DNA from: Planctomycetota bacterium
Lineage (GTDB): Bacteria; Planctomycetota; UBA1135; UBA2386
Direction: 5' to 3'
Length of the DNA: 5,588 nt
NCBI GenBank assembly: GCA_020425885.1
Contig: JAGQRA010000630.1
Span: forward strand, 1-5,588
Position 1 is the first letter of the stretch. Each line of letters starts with the position of its first letter. The position numbers and the translations under genes are program-made. Of this stretch, positions 1 through 5,588 are shown piece by piece. The notes under the pieces are model-generated. The model saw nothing but the letters and a program-made list of their open reading frames with translations, did no database searches and had not been told where the DNA came from.

Positions 1-203
1 CCGGCGAAGCCGACGCCGATCGCGGTGGCCGCGCCGTGCGCCGCGTCCAGTCGACGGACCGCGGCGGCGATCGCGTCCAGCACCGCCGCGCTGCCGCGCT
101 CCGGTTCGGTCGCGTGCCGCTCCTGGCCGAGCAGCTCGCCGTCGGCGCCGAAGGCGGCGACGAGCGTCTTGGTGCCACCGAGATCGACTCCGATCGTGAT
201 CAT
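1..203 (-). CDS. ROK-family sugar kinase, N-terminal part (cut by left edge)
   Basis: Reading leftward from an ATG at 203, the frame stays open to the window edge and gives 67 codons. The start reads MITIGVDLGGTK, the ROK/glucokinase phosphate-1 loop that contacts ATP (DLGGTK at residues 7-12). Near the edge is an IGVGFAG-type segment that fits the conserved IGIGxPG strand of the family. The expected role is ATP-dependent phosphorylation of a sugar or cyclitol hydroxyl in the cytoplasm. The ATG overlaps the stop of the nucleotidyltransferase gene (ATGA), so it is the fourth gene of a coupled operon; a weak GGGG lies upstream of the start. In acarbose and validamycin clusters, ROK-like kinases (AcbM, ValC) phosphorylate C7 cyclitols. 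That is the attractive reading here, but an ordinary glucokinase, a fructokinase or a ROK sugar kinase of another pathway is equally compatible with this short fragment. The catalytic DxG motif, the zinc-binding cysteines and all specificity residues lie outside the window. Confidence 0.85.
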   Translation of the reverse strand, partial: MITIGVDLGGTKTLVAAFGADGELLGQERHATEPERGSAAVLDAIAAAVRRLDAAHGAATAIGVGFA

Positions 204-967
204 GGCGCGATGCCCCAGCGCAGCGTGGCGTCACGCAGCTCCTCCGGGTGCATGCCGAAGCCGATTGGATCGTCGGCGAGCATGCTCTCGGCGGCGGTCG
301 CCTGCTCGGGCGTGTTGACGTCGATCCATGGCGCGCCGTGGTCGTGGGCGCGGACCGCGAGTCCGGCCGCCAGGGTCATCTGCACGAGCTCCGGGAACGG
401 CAGCCAGCGCGGGGCGCCGAGCAGGCGGCGCGCGGCCGGACCGACGATGTAGGTCCCCGACGAGATGCGGTAGCGCTTGACGGGCTTCTCGAGGTAGCCG
501 GTCACGCGCTCGTCGTCGTCGGTCAGCACCTCGCCGAGCTCGAGGCGTGGTCGTTCCCAGTGGGTCGCGATCGTCAGGTCGGCGCCGCGCGCGTGATGGA
601 CCCGGCCGAGCTCGGTCAGGTCGATGCCCGACAGCAGGGCGCCGCTCTGTACCAGGACGGCGCCGGCCGCGTCGGGCAACAGCGCCCGCGAGCCGATGGT
701 GCCGAGCGGCTCGTCCTCGTGCAGGAAGTGAACGGCCGCGAAGCCGGTCGTCAGGTGCTCCCGCACGAAGGTCTCGAGCTGCGCGCCGCGGTGGCGCAGC
801 GCCAGGTAGACCTCGTTCACGCCGTGGCGCCGCAACGAGCGGAACACGTGCGCGATCAGCGGCACGCCATGGACGCGCACCAGCGGCTTGGCGAGGTCGG
901 CGTAGCTCGAGGCCATGCGCGTGCCCTGGCCGCCGGCGATGACGAGCGCCGTCGCCGGTGCGGTCAC
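200..967 (-). CDS. Sugar-1-phosphate nucleotidyltransferase-like protein with altered NGD motif
   Basis: This 255-aa protein has the NTP_transferase (RmlA/HddC-like) fold signature. Visible elements are AGGQGTR at residues 11-17 (nucleotide-binding loop), K27 in LAKPL, PLGTIGS at 87-93, EKP at 160-162, SSGTY at 169-173 and WIDVNTPE at 214-221, where D216 is the usual second metal ligand. Family members couple a sugar 1-phosphate to an NTP, giving an NDP-sugar and pyrophosphate. The length matches short guanylyl-/uridylyltransferases that lack a C-terminal beta-helix. The oddity is at residues 108-110: the usual N-G-D, whose Asp holds the catalytic Mg2+, reads S-G-A (codons AGC GGC GCC). Activity may therefore be lost or changed. 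The GTG start at 967 overlaps the cupin stop (GTGA) and is preceded by AGGAGA with a 6-nt spacer. Neighbouring cyclase and ROK kinase genes suggest an activated cyclitol or heptose-like product; the nucleotide used cannot be read from the sequence. Confidence 0.88.
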   Translation of the reverse strand: MTAPATALVIAGGQGTRMASSYADLAKPLVRVHGVPLIAHVFRSLRRHGVNEVYLALRHRGAQLETFVREHLTTGFAAVHFLHEDEPLGTIGSRALLPDAAGAVLVQSGALLSGIDLTELGRVHHARGADLTIATHWERPRLELGEVLTDDDERVTGYLEKPVKRYRISSGTYIVGPAARRLLGAPRWLPFPELVQMTLAAGLAVRAHDHGAPWIDVNTPEQATAAESMLADDPIGFGMHPEELRDATLRWGIAP

Positions 968-1347
968 GAGTCGTCTCCTGTCGTCGCCGCCGCGATCTCG
1001 ATGACGAACAGCCGCAGATCGTCGTCGCCGTCGTTCTCGAGGCCGTGTTCGCCGTGCCGGGCGTTGACGATGACGCTGCCGGGGCCGACGCGGAAGGTCT
1101 CGCCGTCGCGATGCATCGCCCCGGAGCCGGCCAGCACGAGGTAGATCTCCTCGTCGTCGCCGTGCCGGTGCCGGCCGATCGAGGCGCCGGGCGGCAGTAC
1201 GGCGTAGTCGACGAAGTTGCACGGCGCGGCGAAGTCGTGGCGTTCGAACAGGCGATGGAAGCCGATCAGGCCGCGGCCGTCGTGGGCCTGCAACGCCTCG
1301 AGCGACAGCTCGTCGAGCGTCTTCACCGGCAGGTGCCGGGGGCTCAC
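964..1347 (-). CDS. Small single-domain cupin (Cupin_2-like)
   Basis: This 127-aa protein is a single beta-barrel cupin. Cupin motif 1 is clear: G54, then H60-R-H62, E66/E67 and G74, in the pattern GxxxxxHxHxxxxE. Motif 2 keeps the last metal ligand and the asparagine (H101 and N105), but the usual PxG turn reads A-R-H at 96-98. Four metal ligands (two His, one Glu, one His) are therefore present, so a metal-dependent isomerase, epimerase or dioxygenase role is possible, as is a pure ligand-binding role. The GTG start at 1347 overlaps the cyclase stop (GTGA) and follows GGGAGG with a 7-nt spacer. Its position between a sugar-phosphate cyclase and a nucleotidyltransferase suggests it acts on a sugar or cyclitol intermediate, for example as an epimerase. 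That is inference from context only: the C7-cyclitol epimerases I know of (ValD, CetB) are VOC-fold proteins, not cupins. There is no signal peptide or membrane segment, so it is cytoplasmic. Confidence 0.87.
   Translation of the reverse strand: MSPRHLPVKTLDELSLEALQAHDGRGLIGFHRLFERHDFAAPCNFVDYAVLPPGASIGRHRHGDDEEIYLVLAGSGAMHRDGETFRVGPGSVIVNARHGEHGLENDGDDDLRLFVIEIAAATTGDDS
974..979 (-). promoter_or_regulatory. Ribosome binding site of the nucleotidyltransferase gene
   Basis: On the minus strand AGGAGA lies 6 nt upstream of the GTG at 967. It sits inside the last codons of the cupin gene. It decides the choice of the GTG that overlaps the cupin stop over the much longer upstream open frame. Confidence 0.7.
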
Positions 1348-2504
1348 AGCGACGCCTCCCAGGCCTTGCCGTCGCGGCGGTCGCCGACGATCTGCTCGTA
1401 GAGCTCGAAGCTCCGGACCAGCTCGCCGTCCTCGACATCGCTGGTGATGGTCACGGCGCCGATCGCGGTCGGCAGCACGAAGTGCAGCTCCTGCGCGCGC
1501 ACCAGGCGGACGCAGCGGAGGTGCTGCAGGATGGCGGTCGGCTCCAACGGCCCGACGCAGCCGAGCAGCGCGTAGCACTCGATCAGGTCGAGGATGGCGA
1601 TGCAGTCGGCGCGCGCGATCAGGCCACGGCGGTGGGCCACGATGGTCGCGATCGCCATGCCGACTGCGACCGCCTCACCGTGGCGCACGTCCTGATAGGC
1701 GAAGTCGGTCTCGATCGGATGGCCGAGCGTGTGGCCGAGGTTCAGCACGCGCCGCAGGTCCTGCTCGTACGGGTCCTTGGCCACCAGCTCCATCTTCAGC
1801 CGCACGGCCTCGGCGGCGATCCGGCTCAGGGCGTCGGCGTCGCGGGCGATCAGCGCGGCCTGTTCGCGTTGCAACATGGCGAACAGGTCGGGGCTGCTGA
1901 GGATCGCGATCTTGATCACCTCGGCGATACCGCTCTTGAAGTCGCGGTCGCCGAGCGTCCGCAGCAGCGTCGCATCGGCGGCGACCAGGCACGGATGATG
2001 GAAGGCGCCGACGAGGTTCTTGCCGGCGTCGACGTTGACCGCGACCTTGCCGCCGACCGAGGCGTCGACCTGGGCGATCATCGAGGTGGCGAAGTTGGCG
2101 TAGCGGATGCCACGCAGGTGGGCGGAGGCGGCGAAGCCGCCGAGGTCGCTGATCACGCCGCCGCCGAAGTTGACGAGCACGCTACGTCGGTCCATGCCGA
2201 AACGGAGCAGTTCGCCGAGGACGAAGCCGAAGGTCGCCATCGTCTTCGAGCGTTCGCCATCGGCGACCACGATCCACTGCGGCGGCAGGCCGACCCGTTG
2301 CAGGCTCGCCGCCATCCGTTCGCCATAGAGGTCGTGCACGCGACCGTCGGTCAGGACCGTGACCGCGACCTGGCCGCAGGTGGCGCGCAACAGGTCGCCG
2401 AACCGGTCGAGCAGGCCGGGTCCGTGAACGACCTCGTAGCCGTCCTCGCGATGGGCGGAGACCGACAGACTCGAGCTGATCCGGGTTCGCGGCGGAGTTT
2501 CCAT
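1344..2504 (-). CDS. 3-dehydroquinate synthase-family sugar-phosphate cyclase
   Basis: This 386-aa protein is full length for the DHQ synthase/sugar-phosphate cyclase family, NAD- and zinc-dependent enzymes that close a keto-sugar phosphate into a carbocycle. Visible motifs are the NAD loop GGGVISD (114-120), AQVDASVGGK (144-153), GKN (161-163), E195 and K198 in AEVIK, K237, R251, N255 and H258 in LRRVLNLGH, H262, and H275 in RHGEA. By alignment with Aspergillus AROM numbering, the zinc ligands E195, H258 and H275 are intact, and so are D147, K153, N163, K237, R251, N255 and H262. The C-terminal DKK-type motif of DHQ synthases (K356 region) reads V-R-L at 332-334. R251/N255 argue against a classical EEVS and against DOI synthase, while loss of the lysine motif argues against ordinary AroB. 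The product is therefore uncertain: DHQ, a C7 cyclitol, or something else. The ATG at 2504 gives the right family length but has no Shine-Dalgarno sequence. It is the first gene of a four-gene overlapping operon with cupin, nucleotidyltransferase and ROK kinase. Confidence 0.88.
   Translation of the reverse strand: METPPRTRISSSLSVSAHREDGYEVVHGPGLLDRFGDLLRATCGQVAVTVLTDGRVHDLYGERMAASLQRVGLPPQWIVVADGERSKTMATFGFVLGELLRFGMDRRSVLVNFGGGVISDLGGFAASAHLRGIRYANFATSMIAQVDASVGGKVAVNVDAGKNLVGAFHHPCLVAADATLLRTLGDRDFKSGIAEVIKIAILSSPDLFAMLQREQAALIARDADALSRIAAEAVRLKMELVAKDPYEQDLRRVLNLGHTLGHPIETDFAYQDVRHGEAVAVGMAIATIVAHRRGLIARADCIAILDLIECYALLGCVGPLEPTAILQHLRCVRLVRAQELHFVLPTAIGAVTITSDVEDGELVRSFELYEQIVGDRRDGKAWEASL
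1355..1360 (-). promoter_or_regulatory. Ribosome binding site of the cupin gene
   Basis: On the minus strand GGGAGG lies 7 nt upstream of the GTG at 1347, within the end of the cyclase gene. It supports this start, which overlaps the cyclase stop, over earlier in-frame starts. Confidence 0.65.
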
Positions 2505-2621
2505 TGGCGATGTCGGCCGTGGCAGCCACGACACAGGATAGCGTCGGCCGCGACCTGCGGTATCAGGCGCCGCCGCAGAGCGGCATTCGCATCCGTCGCG
2601 GGCCGCGGTAGAACTGGGGCG
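2505..2621. promoter_or_regulatory. Divergent intergenic region, probable promoters of both operons
   Basis: These 117 bp separate the leftward cyclase operon from the rightward DUF1549 gene and must hold both promoters unless one lies inside a gene. On the minus strand TATCCT (2540-2535) is the best -10 candidate; the only -35-like hexamer, TGATAC, is weak and 19 nt away. On the plus strand GGTAGAACT (2607-2615) sits very close to the ATG at 2622, with only a weak GGGG as a possible ribosome binding site. Hexamer matches in DNA this GC-rich are poor evidence, so only the region as a whole is called. Confidence 0.4.
2518..2530. repeat. Perfect 6-bp inverted repeat, operator or 5'-leader hairpin candidate
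   Basis: CGTGGC-A-GCCACG is a perfect palindrome around one central base, placed 14-26 nt upstream of the cyclase start. Flanking TGTCG (2511-2515) and CGACA (2529-2533) form a second, offset inverted pair. It could be a repressor site overlapping the start of transcription, or a hairpin in the short leader where a ribosome binding site would normally be. Short palindromes are common by chance in GC-rich DNA. Confidence 0.3.
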
Positions 2622-5351
2622 ATGCCGTTCCTGCCCTCGCCTGCACGACGACTCCGGCTGTCGCTCGTCCTGCTGGTCGCGGCGCTGCCTGTCGATGCCG
2701 GCGCCAGGGCGCAGCAGCACTGGGCCTTCGCGTCGCCGCAGCGGAACGTGCCGGCCGTGGGCGATGCGAGCTGGTGTCGCGATGACATCGATCGTTGCGT
2801 GTGGCAGGTGATCGAAGCCGCCGGCCTGCAGCCCGCGGCGGCGGCCGATCGGGTGACCCTGCTGCGACGCGTCAGTCTGGTGCTGACCGGGTTGCCGCCA
2901 GCGCCGGCGGAGGTGGCGGCGTTCGTCGCCGACGCCGCGCCCGATGCCTACGAACGGCGCGTCGATGCGTTGCTCGGCAGCATCGCCGCCGCCGAGCACA
3001 TGGCGACGGCCTGGCTCGACCTGGCGCGGTTCGCCGACACCTACGGCTATCAGGCCGACTTCGAATGCCGCACCTGGCCGTGGCGCGACTGGCTGATCCG
3101 GTCGTTCCACGCCGACAAGCCGTGGCCGCGCTTCGTCGCCGAGATCGTCGCCGGCGACCTGTTGCCCGACGCCAGCATCGAGAGCCGCACGGCGACGGCG
3201 TTCTGGCGGCTGCACCGGCAGACCAACGAGGGCGGTTCGATCGAGGCCGAGTGGCGTCACGAGTACATCGCCGACCGCGTCAATACCTTCGGCATTGCGT
3301 TCCTCGGCCTGACGACCGGCTGCGCGCGCTGTCACGATCACAAGTCGGACCCGATCACGATGCGCGACTACTACGCGCTCGGGTCGATGTTCGCGATCGA
3401 CGAGTCTGGCCTCTATCCGTACACCAACCGCGATGCGCCGCAGCCGGCGCTCCGGCTCGGCAGCGCCGAACAGGAGGCCGAGCTGTCGCGGCTGCAGGCG
3501 GCGGTCGACACCGCCGAAGCGGCGCGGGCGGCGGCGCTCGCGGCCGCGCGCGAGCAGTTCGCTGCGCCTTCCGGAGACCGATCGCCCGCGGTGCTGGTCG
3601 CGCCGCAGGCGTGCTACCCGTTCGACGCGATCGTCGGCGGCAAGAGTCCGGACACGATACGGGTCGACCAGCCGGCCGCGATCTCGCGCGATCTGCACCT
3701 GGTCGCGGGCCACGACGGCCAGGCGATCGAACTCGATGGCGACGCGCGGGTCACCGTTCCCGGCGTCCGCGCCTTCGACCGCGACGACGCCTTCAGCCTG
3801 CACCTGCGGCTGTGGATCCCCGACCGGAAGCAGCGCGCGGTCATCCTGCATACCAGCAACTACACCGAGGACGCCGACACCCAGGGCTATCAGCTGCTGC
3901 TCCGCGACGGCCGCCTGTGTTGGGAGATCGTGCACCAGTGGCCGGGCTCGGCGATCGCGCTGTGGACGCGCGACGAACTGCCGCTCGCGCGTTGGCTGCA
4001 GCTGGTCGTGACCTACGACGGCAGCTCGCGCGCGGCCGGCATGGCGGTCTTCGTCGACGGCGACCGCGTCGCGGCCGAGACCGTGCGCGATCATCTCGAT
4101 GGCCCGGCGCGCGTGCGTCGGCTCGAGCTCGGCGGTCGCGATCGCGACCGCGGCTTAGCCGGCGGTCGGATCGACGACTTCATGGTCTTCGAGGAGTGCC
4201 TGTCGGCGGCGCAGGTGCTGACGTTGGCCGGTCGCGAACCGTCCCCGGAACAACGGACCGAGCACTTCGCCGGCATGCTGTTCGAACAGGACGCAGCCCT
4301 GCGCGCGGCGCGACGCGAGCTGCACGCGCGCCTCGAGGCGATCCCGGAGCTGATGGTGATGGCCGAGCACGGAGCACCGCCGACGCGTTTCGTGCTGCGC
4401 CGCGGCGCCTATGACGATCCCGATCCGGCCCAGCCCGTCACCGCCGGTGTACCCGAGGCCGTGTTCGCGTGGTCGGCCGACTGGCCGCGCAACCGCCTCG
4501 GCCTCAGCGCCTGGCTCAACGCCGACGGCAATCCGCTGGCCGCCCGCGTCGCCGTCGATCGGCTGTGGGCGCAGTGCTTCGGCCGCGGCCTGGTGCCGAC
4601 GCCCGAGAACTTCGGCACGCTCGGCGAACGGCCGCGGCAGCAGGTCCTGCTCGACGCCCTGGCCTGCGACCTCACGCGCGGCGGCAGCCTGCGCGCGATC
4701 CTGCGCCGCATCGTCTGCTCGGCGACGTTCCGACAATCGTCTGCGGCGACGGCCGACCGACGCGCGGCCGATCCGGACAACACGTTGCTCGCCCGCGGGC
4801 CGTCGTTCCGTCTGCCGGCCGAGGTGCTGCGCGATCAGGCACTGGCGGCATCGGGGCTGCTGCACGAGCGGCCGTTCGGTCCGAGCAGCAAGCCATGGCA
4901 GCCGCCCGGGCTGTGGCGCGATGCCGGCGCCGGTTGGGGCGGCGCCGACTACGCGCCGGACCAGGGACCGGAGGCGCATCGTCGCAGCCTCTACAGCTAC
5001 CGCAAGCGGACCGCGCCGCCGCCGAACATGACGGTGCTCGACGCGCCGAGCCGAGAGCTCTGCGTCGCCCGCCGCGGCCAGACCGATACGCCGTTGCAGG
5101 CGCTGTTGTTCTGGAACGACCCGGTGTTCACCGAGTGCGCCGAGGCGCTGGCCGAACGTGCCCTGCAGGAATGCGATGACCGCGAGGACCGTGTCCGCTT
5201 CGTCTTCACCTGCCTCGCCTACCGGGAGCCGCGCCAGCCCGAGCTCTTGGCCTTGTTGCCGCTGTTCGAGACGACGCCGGCCGCGCAGCCGGCCCTCGCC
5301 TTGATCGCCTCGACCGTGATGGCCAGTGACGCCGTGGTGATGCTGCGATGA
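2622..5351 (+). CDS. Exported DUF1549-LamG-DUF1553 protein (PSCyt2/PSD1 family)
   Basis: This 909-aa planctomycete-type protein starts at ATG 2622 with a signal peptide: RR at 9-10, a hydrophobic core at about 13-22, and a likely cut after ARA at residue 30. DUF1549 (PSCyt2) covers about 50-265, with the RRVSLVLTGLPP segment at 82-93, RDWLIRSF at 155-162, and CARCHDHK at 234-241, a CxxCH haem-c-type motif. A short alanine-rich helix likely to form a coiled coil follows (about 282-312). A LamG/concanavalin-like beta domain occupies about 325-540, with a GYQLLLRDG strand at 422-430 and VFVDGDRV at 476-483. DUF1553 (PSD1) spans about 620-880, with NPLAARVAVDRLW at 637-649, FGRGLVPTP at 653-661, RLPAEVLRD at 730-738 and a TPLQAL segment at 823-828. 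The N-terminal PSCyt1 cytochrome domain found in many relatives is missing. The biochemical role of the family is not established; a redox or glycan-related envelope function is inference. It overlaps the following DUF1501 gene by ATGA. Confidence 0.93.
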   Translation: MPFLPSPARRLRLSLVLLVAALPVDAGARAQQHWAFASPQRNVPAVGDASWCRDDIDRCVWQVIEAAGLQPAAAADRVTLLRRVSLVLTGLPPAPAEVAAFVADAAPDAYERRVDALLGSIAAAEHMATAWLDLARFADTYGYQADFECRTWPWRDWLIRSFHADKPWPRFVAEIVAGDLLPDASIESRTATAFWRLHRQTNEGGSIEAEWRHEYIADRVNTFGIAFLGLTTGCARCHDHKSDPITMRDYYALGSMFAIDESGLYPYTNRDAPQPALRLGSAEQEAELSRLQAAVDTAEAARAAALAAAREQFAAPSGDRSPAVLVAPQACYPFDAIVGGKSPDTIRVDQPAAISRDLHLVAGHDGQAIELDGDARVTVPGVRAFDRDDAFSLHLRLWIPDRKQRAVILHTSNYTEDADTQGYQLLLRDGRLCWEIVHQWPGSAIALWTRDELPLARWLQLVVTYDGSSRAAGMAVFVDGDRVAAETVRDHLDGPARVRRLELGGRDRDRGLAGGRIDDFMVFEECLSAAQVLTLAGREPSPEQRTEHFAGMLFEQDAALRAARRELHARLEAIPELMVMAEHGAPPTRFVLRRGAYDDPDPAQPVTAGVPEAVFAWSADWPRNRLGLSAWLNADGNPLAARVAVDRLWAQCFGRGLVPTPENFGTLGERPRQQVLLDALACDLTRGGSLRAILRRIVCSATFRQSSAATADRRAADPDNTLLARGPSFRLPAEVLRDQALAASGLLHERPFGPSSKPWQPPGLWRDAGAGWGGADYAPDQGPEAHRRSLYSYRKRTAPPPNMTVLDAPSRELCVARRGQTDTPLQALLFWNDPVFTECAEALAERALQECDDREDRVRFVFTCLAYREPRQPELLALLPLFETTPAAQPALALIASTVMASDAVVMLR

Positions 5352-5588
5352 GCTACCGGCTGGACAACGCGCTTCTCTTGCCCGACTCGATGTGGCTCGC
5401 CCGCCGCGCCTTCCTCGGCCGCCCCTCGCTCGGCCTCGGCGCGCTGTCGCTGCGCTCGCTGGCTGCGGATGGAGTCGCCGGTCGCGGTGGCGAGGCGGTC
5501 GCGTCCGGGCCGCACTTCGCGCCGCGGGCCCGCCGCGTCGTCTATCTGTTCCAGGCCGGCGGGCCGTCGCCGTTCGAGACCTTCGATC
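5348..5588 (+). CDS. DUF1501 family protein, N-terminal part (cut by right edge)
   Basis: The ATG at 5348 overlaps the stop of the DUF1549/DUF1553 gene (ATGA), and 80 codons remain before the window ends. The early ARRAFLGR at residues 18-25, followed by a GLGALSL stretch, resembles a twin-arginine (RRxFL) export signal, which is usual for this family. The segment HFAPRARR (residues 56-63) followed by VVYLFQAGGPSPFETFD (64-80) matches the conserved start of the DUF1501 domain, a family related to the alkaline phosphatase/sulfatase fold. DUF1501 genes regularly follow DUF1549/DUF1553 genes in planctomycetes, so the pair is probably co-translated and works together in the envelope; its substrate is unknown. 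The catalytic core lies beyond the window. Confidence 0.92.
   Translation, partial: MSYRLDNALLLPDSMWLARRAFLGRPSLGLGALSLRSLAADGVAGRGGEAVASGPHFAPRARRVVYLFQAGGPSPFETFD

Noticed and set aside
200..967. Calling the nucleotidyltransferase gene a pseudogene
   Set aside because: Despite the S-G-A motif, the frame is intact, the other motifs are kept and the overlaps with both neighbours are preserved. Decay cannot be claimed from one altered motif.
248..1144. 298-aa plus-strand open frame
   Set aside because: It is the antisense shadow of the nucleotidyltransferase and cupin genes. No known domain or plausible ribosome binding site was seen.
968..1438. N-terminal extension of the nucleotidyltransferase frame
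   Set aside because: It overlaps the cupin in another frame and is Arg-rich without motifs. The family's N-terminal strand and AGGQGTR loop start right after the GTG at 967, which has its own Shine-Dalgarno sequence.
1344..2504. Calling the cyclase aroB outright, or outright a 2-epi-5-epi-valiolone synthase
   Set aside because: The R251/N255/H262 set is DHQS-like, but the DKK-type lysine motif is missing and the neighbours are sugar-activation genes. Neither specific name is supported, so only the superfamily is given.
1482..2621. Plus-strand open frame continuing 380 codons upstream of the DUF1549 start
   Set aside because: It runs antisense to the cyclase gene, has no recognisable motifs, and ends where a clear signal peptide begins at 2622. 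It is an artefact of few stop codons in GC-rich DNA.
2505..4094. Minus-strand extension of the cyclase frame by 530 codons
   Set aside because: It is antisense to the DUF1549 gene and of low-complexity Arg/Val/Gly-rich composition. The family length and motifs are fully accounted for from the ATG at 2504.
4155..4979. 274-aa minus-strand open frame inside the DUF1553 region
   Set aside because: It is Arg/Ala-rich shadow coding opposite a well-conserved domain, with no motif support.

Overview
The window is strongly GC-rich bacterial DNA, and almost all of it is coding. The right half holds a DUF1549/DUF1553 secreted protein (PSCyt2/PSD1) with an inserted LamG-like domain, followed by a DUF1501 gene. 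That pairing is a hallmark of Planctomycetota and a few related lineages such as Verrucomicrobiota, so a planctomycete-like organism is the best guess. No rRNA, tRNA, CRISPR array, insertion sequence or attachment site was seen.

Left half (1-2504, minus strand): four genes read right to left, each start codon overlapping the previous stop codon. They are (1) a 3-dehydroquinate-synthase-family sugar-phosphate cyclase (386 aa), (2) a small single-domain cupin (127 aa), (3) a sugar-1-phosphate nucleotidyltransferase-like protein (255 aa) and (4) a ROK-family sugar kinase that runs off the left edge. The junctions are GTGA, GTGA and ATGA, so this is almost certainly one translationally coupled operon. 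The combination of cyclase, kinase and nucleotidyltransferase is the core enzyme set of C7-cyclitol (pseudosugar) activation in acarbose and validamycin biosynthesis. The operon may therefore make a nucleotide-activated carbocyclic or unusual sugar, although the cyclase active site looks more like DHQ synthase than like classical EEVS. Two key motifs are altered: the DKK-type lysine motif of the cyclase, and the NGD aspartate of the nucleotidyltransferase, which reads SGA.

Centre (2505-2621): a 117-bp divergent intergenic region with a 13-bp perfect inverted repeat just upstream of the cyclase start. It is the likely site of both promoters.

Right half (2622-5588, plus strand): an exported 909-aa protein with signal peptide, DUF1549 with a CARCH haem-type motif, LamG-like domain and DUF1553. 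It overlaps by ATGA the start of a DUF1501 protein that is cut by the right edge. These two are probably co-expressed envelope proteins, and nothing in the sequence ties them functionally to the divergent sugar operon.
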